Assembly (NCBI GenBank): GCA_050943435.1
Contig: JBMNPE010000035.1
Span: 1-15,620, forward strand
Length of the DNA stretch: 15,620 nt
Direction of reading: 5' to 3'
DNA from: RGIG5675 sp050943435
Lineage (GTDB): Bacteria; Bacillota; Clostridia; Oscillospirales; Ruminococcaceae
Within the stretch, counting starts at the first letter, position 1. Each line of letters starts with the position of its first letter. Made by a program: the position numbers and the translations under genes. The notes under the pieces were generated by a model that searched no databases, was not told the origin of the DNA, and was given only the letters and a program-made list of their open reading frames with translations. Shown piece after piece: positions 9,575 to 15,620 of the stretch.

Positions 9575-10978
9575 ATGAAGAAAACAGGGAAATTCTGGGT
9601 GGTCCTCGTGGCCGTGGTTTCCATTGCGCTTCTGGTCTTTTCCATCGTGGGCTACGTGAGCTACTACGGCGACATCGGCACTACTGTGGTTAAGTCGGCT
9701 TCCGACATTGAGGCGGGTACTGCCTATGCAGACACGTACGAGATTACCATGGCTGCAGACAGCGAAACCGACGAGGCCTCCCTCAAGGCCGCTGAGGATG
9801 TGATGGCTTCGAGGCTCAGGTTCCTCGACATACCCGACTATGAGTTCGGGGAGGACGCAGCGAGCGGGACGATAACCCTGACTCTCCCGTACGACACTGT
9901 GTCCCTGTACGGCGTTTCCACTTTTTCAAGCCTGCTCACTACTTCCGGGAATTTTGAGATAAGGAAGGGAGCCTACCAGGATTCCGACGGCAATCCCACC
10001 GGGATAACAGCCGACGACCCTATCGCTGACAACAGCGACGTCAAGAGCGTCACGATAGAGCAGACGAGCGTGTACACCACGACAAGCGGAAACCTCTATA
10101 CGATACACGTGAGCCTCAATCATTCCGGCTCCGTCGCGCTGGGCGATGCGACGAGCGAGCTAATCTCATCCACCACAGACGGCAGCACCGTGTACATCTC
10201 ATTCTGGCTCGACGGGACGATGATCGGCTACACCTCCATCGATTCCGCAATAACAAACGGCAAGGTCGACGTCGAGGGCTCCTCCATAACGGAGAGCACT
10301 GCAACATACTACGCGCTGTTCATGAGGAGCGGATCCCTGGATGTGTCATTCACCACACAGTCATCTGCCGCTGTATCCACGGGCAGCGGGCTTACTGCCC
10401 TGGAGGCCGCCGCAGGCGCATTTGCCGTACTGGCGGTGCTGGTTCTCATAATTAAGTACAGGCAGCTCGCCGTAGGACATATCGTAGGGGCCGTCGGGGC
10501 AACTGCATTCATCATCCTGATCATGAGCGGATCGTTCTTTGACAGGGCCGGATACAGCCTAACGGAATGGTCCATGTCCGGACTGATATTCTCGGGATTC
10601 CTGTACTTCGTGCATTCCATGCTGGAGTGTGAGAAGGCTAAGAGGGGCATCCAGGGCGGTCTTTCTTCCGGAAAGGCCGTGAGGGACGCCTATTCGGCTG
10701 CTTTAAGAGCGATGTATCCCGCATATGCGGCGGTATTCGTGCTGGGGCTCATAGCCTCCTATGCGATGGGCCGCAGCCAGAACTGGGCCACCGACATTCT
10801 CTCGGGCCTCATTGGAAATGCGAACATCTCCGGAGCCTGGGGCCTCGGGATGGCTGCAGCTCTCTCGAGCCTCACGTCATTTGTGTTCGCATGCTTCGTA
10901 TCTCTGCTCTGCGACCTTTCGTTCCTGGAATGGAAATCCTTCAAGAAATACGCCGGGCGCCTCGGGGAGGCTGAATGA
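9575..10978 (+). CDS. secD: Divergent SecD-like membrane protein
   Basis: SecD pairs with SecF as an RND-type complex that helps pull secreted proteins through SecYEG. This 467-residue protein keeps the SecD plan: an N-terminal helix (7-32), a large external domain (about 33-270), then a bundle of helices (about 277-450). The external domain has recognisable SecD P1 features: EDVMASRLRFLDIPDYEF, TLTLPY, the FEIRKG segment, and FWLDGTMIGYTSIDSAITNGKVDV-like insertion motif followed by MRSGSLDVSF. The membrane half is strongly degenerate: where SecD has GxxVDANVLIFERI, this protein has GFLYFVHSMLECEKA (341-355), so the proton-relay Asp (D519 in E. coli) aligns with F345. The DSNLTT motif is not recognisable either. 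The best start is ATG 9575. secF overlaps its stop. It is either a SecD that no longer uses the proton gradient or a repurposed paralogue. Confidence 0.8.
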   Translation: MKKTGKFWVVLVAVVSIALLVFSIVGYVSYYGDIGTTVVKSASDIEAGTAYADTYEITMAADSETDEASLKAAEDVMASRLRFLDIPDYEFGEDAASGTITLTLPYDTVSLYGVSTFSSLLTTSGNFEIRKGAYQDSDGNPTGITADDPIADNSDVKSVTIEQTSVYTTTSGNLYTIHVSLNHSGSVALGDATSELISSTTDGSTVYISFWLDGTMIGYTSIDSAITNGKVDVEGSSITESTATYYALFMRSGSLDVSFTTQSSAAVSTGSGLTALEAAAGAFAVLAVLVLIIKYRQLAVGHIVGAVGATAFIILIMSGSFFDRAGYSLTEWSMSGLIFSGFLYFVHSMLECEKAKRGIQGGLSSGKAVRDAYSAALRAMYPAYAAVFVLGLIASYAMGRSQNWATDILSGLIGNANISGAWGLGMAAALSSLTSFVFACFVSLLCDLSFLEWKSFKKYAGRLGEAE

Positions 10979-11880
10979 TGAAGAAACCAGATTCTTCCGT
11001 ATTTACATCCAAAAAGGCTCTCAGGACGGCATGCATCGCACTCCTTGTCCTGGCAGCTGTCGGCATCGCGCTTTTCATGACGGTAGGACCCGGAGCTTCC
11101 ACTGAGACGGAGGGCTCCACAACCGCAGTTGTGCTCTACAGTGTAAACGACGACGCCACCGACCTAACCGGCGATTCTGCAGCCCAGACTGTTTATGACG
11201 CGATGGGCAAGTCCTGCACAGGGGAGATAACCTCGACCTCCGACTCGGGAGTCGTCACCCTGGTCCTCAGCTTCTCATATGACACGGAGATAACCACTGA
11301 CGACATAGAGACAGCACTCGGGGACAAATACACGGATATAACCATACAGAGCTCCTCCGTCTACAGCACAGAGCCGACATTTGACAAGGGCAGCTTCTGG
11401 GGGCTTCTCGTGATACTCGGAGTCGCTGCATTCCTGATGTTCCTCGCAATGGTGATATTCGGGGTAGGCGCTGCCAATTCAGTGCTGTATGCCCTCAAGG
11501 CGCTGCTAACGTCCCTCGCAGCCTTCGGGCTGATGGTCATCTGCAGGATACCCAGGGTCTCCAGGATATTCCCGATGGCCATTGCAGTCTTCGTAATTTC
11601 CTGCTCGATATTCTGGATAATGGACAGGGACTTCTCCATAAGCAGGCAGTCTTCCACCAGAAAGAAGAAGAGCGCTTCCGAGAATGCATTTGCAGAGTCC
11701 TGGTATTCGGTCTTCTCCTCATCCACCCTGTGGCTCATAATAGGCGGAATAGCAGGAGCTCTTATCTGCATCATCATTGGAAGCACCGAGGCCGCCGTCA
11801 CATGCGCGGCAGTGTTCCTCTCGCTCATAGTGTGCTCTCTCTCGGCTTTCCCGATGTTCGGGCTCTATTCGAGAGAGTGA
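10978..11880 (+). CDS. secF: Divergent SecF-like membrane protein
   Basis: Partner of the SecD-like protein just upstream. It has an N-terminal helix (about 14-37), an external domain (about 40-135) with the SecF-like pattern LVLSFSYDTEITTDDIETALG, and then four or five membrane helices. The key SecF motif GYSxNDTIVVFDRIREN appears here as VFVISCSIFWIMDRDFS (204-220): the DR pair aligns (D216-R217), but the N-D pair is C209-S210, so the proton-relay Asp (D213 in E. coli) is lost. The HDxxxxxG motif is also not seen. ATG 10978 has GGGGAGG at 10964-10970 with a 7-nt gap; ATG 10975, three bases earlier, overlaps the secD stop as ATGA and is almost as likely. The length of 300 residues is normal for SecF. 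nrdR follows after 20 nt. Confidence 0.75.
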   Translation: MKKPDSSVFTSKKALRTACIALLVLAAVGIALFMTVGPGASTETEGSTTAVVLYSVNDDATDLTGDSAAQTVYDAMGKSCTGEITSTSDSGVVTLVLSFSYDTEITTDDIETALGDKYTDITIQSSSVYSTEPTFDKGSFWGLLVILGVAAFLMFLAMVIFGVGAANSVLYALKALLTSLAAFGLMVICRIPRVSRIFPMAIAVFVISCSIFWIMDRDFSISRQSSTRKKKSASENAFAESWYSVFSSSTLWLIIGGIAGALICIIIGSTEAAVTCAAVFLSLIVCSLSAFPMFGLYSRE

Positions 11881-11900
11881 AATAATCGCGGTGAACTGAA

Positions 11901-12359
11901 ATGAAATGTCCTTACTGCGGCAATCCGGACACAAATGTCATCGACTCCCGCCCCGCTGACGACAACAGCAGGATAAGGCGTCGCCGTGAGTGTCCAAAGT
12001 GCAAGAAGAGGTTTACGACCTACGAGACGGTCGAGACCGTTCCCCTGATGGTCATAAAAAAGGACGGGTCCAGGGAGCTCTTCGACAAGCAGAAGCTCCT
12101 GAGGTCCATGCTCAAGGCTTGCGAAAAGCGCTCGGCAAACATAGAGACCCTCGACGCGGCCGTGGACAGGATTGAGCAGACCCTCCTCAATTCCATGGAG
12201 AGGGAGGTCCCCACTGAAAAGATTGGCGAGCTCGCGATGAAGGAACTCAAGAAGATAGACGAGGTGGCCTATGTGAGGTTCGCATCCGTCTACAGGAAGT
12301 TCAAGGACATAAACACCTTCATGGAGGAGCTCCAGAACATCCTCAACGAAGAGGAGTAG
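11901..12359 (+). CDS. nrdR: Transcriptional repressor NrdR
   Basis: NrdR is a zinc- and nucleotide-binding repressor of ribonucleotide reductase genes. It senses dATP/ATP with an ATP-cone domain and binds paired NrdR boxes. Visible are the zinc ribbon with C3, C6, C31 and C34 (CPYC, CPKC), the strongly conserved VIDSRPADDNSRIRRRREC DNA-contact segment, FTTYETVE, and an ATP-cone over about residues 49-139 (IKKDGSRELFD onward). At 152 residues it has the usual length. GGTGA at 11890-11894 serves the ATG at 11901. It is the last gene of the secDF transcript, directly before a strong terminator; the pairing with secDF has no known functional reason. No ribonucleotide reductase gene lies in the window. 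Confidence 0.98.
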   Translation: MKCPYCGNPDTNVIDSRPADDNSRIRRRRECPKCKKRFTTYETVETVPLMVIKKDGSRELFDKQKLLRSMLKACEKRSANIETLDAAVDRIEQTLLNSMEREVPTEKIGELAMKELKKIDEVAYVRFASVYRKFKDINTFMEELQNILNEEE

Positions 12360-12375
12360 GCATACTGGCCCACTT

Positions 12376-12408
12376 GCGGGCAGGACTGCGGTCCTGTCCG
12401 CTTTTTTT
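12376..12408 (+). terminator. Strong intrinsic terminator after nrdR
   Basis: GCGGGCAGGAC (12376-12386) and GTCCTGTCCGC (12391-12401) form an 11-bp stem with one G-U pair, closed by the 4-nt loop TGCG and followed at once by seven T (12402-12408). It ends the secD-secF-nrdR unit. Confidence 0.96.
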
Positions 12409-12427
12409 ACTAACAGAAAAACTGCCT

Positions 12428-12454
12428 TAAAAAAAAGAAACGCCCGGGAGGGCG
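12428..12454 (-). terminator. Possible minus-strand terminator-like hairpin with T-tract
   Basis: On the minus strand, the 5-bp stem CGCCC/GGGCG (plus-strand 12441-12445 with 12450-12454, 4-nt loop) is followed by TTTCTTTTTTTT. No minus-strand gene is seen that would need it. It may stop antisense transcripts from the hprK region, or be a chance of an A-rich spacer. Confidence 0.35.
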
Positions 12455-12471
12455 GAAAATTTGCCTGTCAG

Positions 12472-12501
12472 CTGAATGCAGGTCAATAATCAGTGTATAA
12501 T
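12472..12501 (+). promoter_or_regulatory. Promoter for the hprK-murB-rapZ-whiA operon
   Basis: A consensus -10 TATAAT (12496-12501) is directly preceded by TG. The best -35 at a suitable distance is CTGAAT (12472-12477, 18-nt spacer), a poor match, so the promoter may depend on an activator. Transcription would start near 12508, after the nrdR terminator. Confidence 0.65.
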
Positions 12502-12510
12502 ATTTCTGAA

Positions 12511-12530
12511 ATGCGGCGCATAGGCCGCAT
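12511..12530 (+). other. Leader hairpin at the 5' end of the hprK transcript
   Basis: ATGCGGC (12511-12517) and GCCGCAT (12524-12530) form a perfect 7-bp stem with a 6-nt loop within a few bases of the predicted transcript start. No T-tract follows, so it is not a terminator; mRNA stabilisation or a protein-binding site is possible. Confidence 0.55.
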
Positions 12531-12565
12531 GGAAGTCACCAAATTCGGCAGCTGTGGAGGAAGCA

Positions 12566-13504
12566 ATGGCATCGGAATACAAGGTTTCTCTTGCAGAGTT
12601 CCGCAGGGAGATACAGATAGACCCCGTGTATCTGCCGTGCGACGAGAGCGAAAGGTTCGTCGAGACGGTGGAGGTCAACAGGGCCGGGCTCCTGCTCGCG
12701 GGATTCACTGAACACATGAACGCCGAGAGGATAGAGATCTGCGGGAACGTGGAGATAGGGTACCTGGAGAGCCTGGGGAACACTGAAAGGCTCAGCTCCA
12801 TAGACCTGCTCTTCAGCGAATGCCCTCCGGCGGTTATTGTCGCGGGGTCGAAGAACCAGGACTACGACCTCTCCGAGTTCAAGGCTGCGGCCATGAAGTA
12901 CGGGGTTCCCCTCTACCATTCCGACCTCAACACCTCGGAAGTGCTGTCGGATTCGATTTCATACCTCAACGGCCAGCTCGGCCCCAGGATAACGAGGCAC
13001 GGGGTGCTCGTGGAGGTCTACGGCGAGGGCATTCTGATGCTCGGCGAGAGCGGCATAGGAAAGAGCGAGACCGCAATAGAGCTCGTAAAGCGCGGGCACA
13101 GGTTCATTGCGGACGACGCCGTGGTGCTCAAGAAGGTCTCCCACAACAGCATAGTGGGGTCCTCCCCGGAGAACATAAAGCACTACATAGAGCTGAGGGG
13201 AATCGGGATAATCAACGTTATGAGGATCTTCGGGATGGGAGCCGTAAAGGAGTCCACAGGAGTCGACCTCGTCATCAAGCTCGAGCAGTGGGAGAGCGGC
13301 AAGACCTACACCAAGATAGGCCTCGGCGATGAAGACATGCTCGACATACTGGGGGTCAAGATCCCGATGATAACAGTCCCCGTGAGGCCCGGCAGAAACA
13401 TGGCAGTCATTGTCGAAACGGCAGCCATGAACAACAGGGAAAAGAAGATGGGGTACAACTCGGCCGAGGAGCTGATGGACCAGCTCGGAATGGATGGTGA
13501 GTGA
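12566..13504 (+). CDS. hprK: HPr(Ser) kinase/phosphorylase
   Basis: HprK phosphorylates and dephosphorylates Ser46 of HPr in response to ATP, fructose bisphosphate and phosphate, and so controls carbon catabolite repression in Bacillota. The C-terminal kinase half is unmistakable: RHGVLVEVYG with catalytic H145, Walker A GESGIGKS (160-167), RGHRFIADDAV with D183/D184, the HprK signature ELRGIGIINV (209-218), and PVRPGRNMAVIVETAAMN (272-289). The N-terminal domain (1-135) is more diverged, as is usual. A segment normally close to YDRLGL reads YTKIGL (248-253), so an otherwise common Asp-Arg pair is Thr-Lys. ATG 12566 has GGAGG at 12556-12560 with a 5-nt gap, giving 312 residues; GTG 12554 lies inside that site. 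It is the first gene of a tight four-gene operon. Confidence 0.97.
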   Translation: MASEYKVSLAEFRREIQIDPVYLPCDESERFVETVEVNRAGLLLAGFTEHMNAERIEICGNVEIGYLESLGNTERLSSIDLLFSECPPAVIVAGSKNQDYDLSEFKAAAMKYGVPLYHSDLNTSEVLSDSISYLNGQLGPRITRHGVLVEVYGEGILMLGESGIGKSETAIELVKRGHRFIADDAVVLKKVSHNSIVGSSPENIKHYIELRGIGIINVMRIFGMGAVKESTGVDLVIKLEQWESGKTYTKIGLGDEDMLDILGVKIPMITVPVRPGRNMAVIVETAAMNNREKKMGYNSAEELMDQLGMDGE

Positions 13505-13505
13505 C

Positions 13506-14414
13506 ATGTCTCTCATTTATCTCATAGAGGACAACCCGGTGCTCACGCACTGCGGAGTGGAGCAGAACGAGCCGCTCTGGAGCCATGTCGGCTTCAGGAC
13601 GGGCGGTAACTGCGAGGTCTTCCTCGAGCCCGAGAACGAGGACAACTTCGTGAGGGTCCTAAACATCCTGAGAAACAGCGGGGAAAAGTACTTCGTGCTC
13701 GGAAAGGGCACAAACACCCTTGTCCCGGACGACGGGTTCCCCGGTGCAGTCATAAGCACCAGGAAGGCGCTCTCGGGATTTGAGGATTCAGGTGCGGATT
13801 ACTTCTGGGCCGGAGGAGGATGCCTGCTCTCGGACGCATGCAGGCACGCTGCCGAGAGGTCCATCTCCGGGATGGAAAAGCTGTACGGGATCCCCGGCAC
13901 AGTGGGCGGCGCAGTCTTCATGAACGCCGGCGCCTACGGCACAGAGACCAAGGACGTTGTGAGCAGGGTGCGCGTGCTCGATCCCACGGGTCACATAAAG
14001 GTTCTCTCCGGGGAAGAATGCGGATTTGCTTACAGGAAGAGCATTTTCCAGGATGACGGAACGGTTGTGCTTGCCGCGGAATTCAGGGGCACTCCCGGCG
14101 TGAGGGAAGACATAGAGAAAGTAATGGACGAGTGCATGGCCGCGAGGAAATCGACGCAGCCACTCGAATACCCGAGCTGCGGGAGCTTCTTTAAAAGGCC
14201 CCAGAATGGCCACGCCAGCAGGATGATAGACGAGGCCGGCATGAAGGGTAAGAAAGTCGGCGGGGCCCAGGTGAGCCCAAAGCACGCCGGATTCATAGTG
14301 AACACCGGAGGGGCAACCACTTCCGATATCATGAAGCTCGCCTCCATGGTGAAGGAAGCGGTGAAAAAGAAGTTCGGGGTGGAGCTCGAGATGGAGGTGC
14401 GCTTAATTGGCTGA
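13506..14414 (+). CDS. murB: UDP-N-acetylenolpyruvoylglucosamine reductase (MurB, type IIb-like)
   Basis: MurB is a cytoplasmic FAD enzyme that uses NADPH to reduce UDP-GlcNAc-enolpyruvate to UDP-MurNAc, the second committed step of peptidoglycan synthesis. The FAD-binding domain has FRTGGNCEVFLEP (30-42), VLGKGTNTLVPDDGF (64-78) and GMEKLYGIPGTVGGAVFMNAG (122-142). Catalytic residues are R177 in YRKS, S227 in SCGSFF, and E297 in MEVRLIG, corresponding to E. coli R159, S229 and E325. The ATG at 13506 gives 302 residues and follows GGTGAG at 13496-13501. ATG 13494 is an alternative and would overlap hprK. It starts one base after the hprK stop and overlaps rapZ by 8 nt, so the three are surely co-translated from one mRNA. 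Confidence 0.98.
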   Translation: MSLIYLIEDNPVLTHCGVEQNEPLWSHVGFRTGGNCEVFLEPENEDNFVRVLNILRNSGEKYFVLGKGTNTLVPDDGFPGAVISTRKALSGFEDSGADYFWAGGGCLLSDACRHAAERSISGMEKLYGIPGTVGGAVFMNAGAYGTETKDVVSRVRVLDPTGHIKVLSGEECGFAYRKSIFQDDGTVVLAAEFRGTPGVREDIEKVMDECMAARKSTQPLEYPSCGSFFKRPQNGHASRMIDEAGMKGKKVGGAQVSPKHAGFIVNTGGATTSDIMKLASMVKEAVKKKFGVELEMEVRLIG

Positions 14415-15264
14415 AAGCATCCTCATAGTGACAGGGCTCTCCGGAGCGGGAAAGACCCAGGTTAGCAAGATCCTGGAGGATACCGGATACTACAACATCG
14501 ACAACATCCCACCGCAGCTGATACCCAAGTTCGCCGAGATAGCCTCAAAGCTCGACCCTCCGAGGAAAATTTCTGTCGTGACCGACGTGAGGGCCGAGGG
14601 AACTTTCGGGGGAATATTCGAGTGCCTGCAGGAACTCGACAGGCTCGGAATTCCCTACAGGATCCTCTTCGTGTACGCGGACCCGGAGGTGCTCGAGAGG
14701 AGGTATTCGACCACGAGGCGCAGACACCCGCTCTCAGGCACGAACAGGTCCATACGGGACGCTATAGACAAGGAACAGGCCCTGATGAGGCCGGTCTTCG
14801 AGAGGGCGGACCTCAGGATAGACACCTCGAACCTCTCCCTCACGCAGCTCAAGACAAAGGTCCTCGACCTCATAGGCGAGGGGGACAGCGACGGGATGTC
14901 GCTTTATCTCGAATCATTCGGGTACAAGTTCGGGATCCCGACAGATTCTGACGTGGTTTTCGACGTGAGATGCCTTCCCAACCCGTTCTACATAGATGCG
15001 CTGAGGGACCACACCGGGCTCGACGAGGACGTGAGAAAATACGTCATGTCGACAAAGAATGCCGTCGAGTTCGTAAGCAGGCTCACGGACTTCATAAAAT
15101 ACGCCCTTCCGCTCTACAGGAGGGAAGGAAAGAGCCAGCTGCTGATAGCGTTCGGCTGCACCGGTGGAAGGCACAGGTCCGTATCCGTGTGCGAAATCGT
15201 CAAGGAAAGGCTTGAGGAGGCGGGATACACCCCTCGCGTTGTACACAGGGACATAGACAGGTAA
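14407..15264 (+). CDS. rapZ: RNase adapter / nucleotide-binding protein RapZ (YvcJ)
   Basis: RapZ family P-loop protein. In E. coli it binds GlcN6P and delivers the sRNA GlmZ to RNase E; in B. subtilis YvcJ has nucleotide-hydrolysing activity and a less defined role, so the function here is uncertain. Visible are Walker A GLSGAGKT (10-17), DTGYYNIDNIPPQLIPKF, VVTDVRAEG, RRRHPLS, and the C-terminal domain with SFGYKFGIP, FDVRCLPNPFYID, and GCTGGRHRSVSV. At 285 residues it is full length. The start is TTG at 14407, 8 nt after GGAGGT (14393-14398), overlapping the end of murB. Link with murB is sensible, since GlcN6P feeds UDP-GlcNAc and then MurB. whiA follows after only 4 nt, where other Clostridia and Bacilli usually have yvcK. 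Confidence 0.96.
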   Translation: MAESILIVTGLSGAGKTQVSKILEDTGYYNIDNIPPQLIPKFAEIASKLDPPRKISVVTDVRAEGTFGGIFECLQELDRLGIPYRILFVYADPEVLERRYSTTRRRHPLSGTNRSIRDAIDKEQALMRPVFERADLRIDTSNLSLTQLKTKVLDLIGEGDSDGMSLYLESFGYKFGIPTDSDVVFDVRCLPNPFYIDALRDHTGLDEDVRKYVMSTKNAVEFVSRLTDFIKYALPLYRREGKSQLLIAFGCTGGRHRSVSVCEIVKERLEEAGYTPRVVHRDIDR

Positions 15265-15268
15265 ACAG

Positions 15269-15620
15269 ATGTCGTTTGCATCCGACTGCAAAACCGAAAT
15301 GATAGAGTCCGAGAGGAGGGAGTGCTGCATAAGCTCCCTCACCTACGGTGCACTCGTGTTTTCGAGGGAATTCACCCGCGACCGGATCAGCCTCACGAGC
15401 AGGGTCTGGGAGGTCGTGTACTTTGTGCGCGACAGGCTGGAGGAATACGGAGTCCCGGGGGAATGCCTAAAAATAGTGCAGAACAGGCATTCCCTCACCC
15501 TCGTCATAGACGACAGGGTGCAGGTGGACAAGATAATGGCCGACTGCGGGTATTCCGGGAACGAGCCAAGCTTCAGGATACTGAGGGAGAATTTCAGGTG
15601 CTCTTCGTGCCCCGGGGCAT
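15269..15620 (+). CDS. whiA: WhiA (YvcL) DNA-binding protein, N-terminal 117 residues, 3' end outside window
   Basis: WhiA is a conserved Gram-positive protein with a LAGLIDADG-like N-terminal domain and a C-terminal helix-turn-helix. It controls sporulation in Streptomyces, and in Bacillus it influences division and chromosome segregation. The fragment begins MSFASDCKTEM, like the family start MSFSSEVKEEL, and ends with NFRCSSCPGA just where the RAFLRGAF motif would follow. The ATG at 15269 lies 4 nt past the rapZ stop with only a weak AGG-type ribosome binding site, so translational coupling is likely. The N-terminal part is less conserved than the region cut off, so the call rests on both sequence and position after rapZ. 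Confidence 0.9.
   Translation, partial: MSFASDCKTEMIESERRECCISSLTYGALVFSREFTRDRISLTSRVWEVVYFVRDRLEEYGVPGECLKIVQNRHSLTLVIDDRVQVDKIMADCGYSGNEPSFRILRENFRCSSCPGA

Overview
This window is chromosomal core sequence from a GC-rich, low-branching Bacillota (Clostridia-like) bacterium. The evidence is the gene set and order: hprK-murB-rapZ-whiA, a short-form AsnRS, NrdR and uvrBA. A striking codon habit, with AGG for most Arg and ATA for most Ile, narrows the lineage to something unusual. I would guess a Mogibacterium/Anaerovoracaceae-type relative, but that is inference only. No insertion sequence, phage gene, CRISPR array or toxin-antitoxin pair was seen.

Layout. (1) 2-6143, plus strand: a DNA-repair operon, uvrB (5' end outside the window), uvrA, an M20-type amidohydrolase coupled to uvrA by an ATGA overlap, and ung. 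It ends at a hairpin that has T-runs on both strands. (2) 6189-6642, minus strand: a tRNA-Ser(GGA) gene with its own promoter shares that terminator. Upstream of it lies a 75-residue, two-helix membrane protein with an excellent ribosome binding site. (3) 6686-9451, plus strand: a strong promoter, asnS, and an aspartate-aminotransferase-like gene of the Asp_aminotransf (PF12897) type. One makes the aspartate precursor pool and the other charges tRNA-Asn. (4) 9472-12408, plus strand: a promoter, a divergent secD/secF pair, and nrdR, ending at a textbook terminator. (5) 12496-15620, plus strand: a promoter, hprK, murB, rapZ and whiA (3' end outside the window), the last four packed with overlaps or gaps of a few bases. 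This operon joins carbon-flux sensing to cell-wall precursor synthesis and growth control.

Most interesting points. The SecD/SecF-like pair keeps the family's domain plan but lacks the membrane-embedded Asp residues needed for proton coupling. Ung has three normally conserved histidines replaced while its core catalytic residues remain. yvcK is missing from its usual place between rapZ and whiA. An M20 hydrolase sits inside a repair operon. I do not see a clearly new multi-gene system; the degenerate SecDF pair is the closest candidate.
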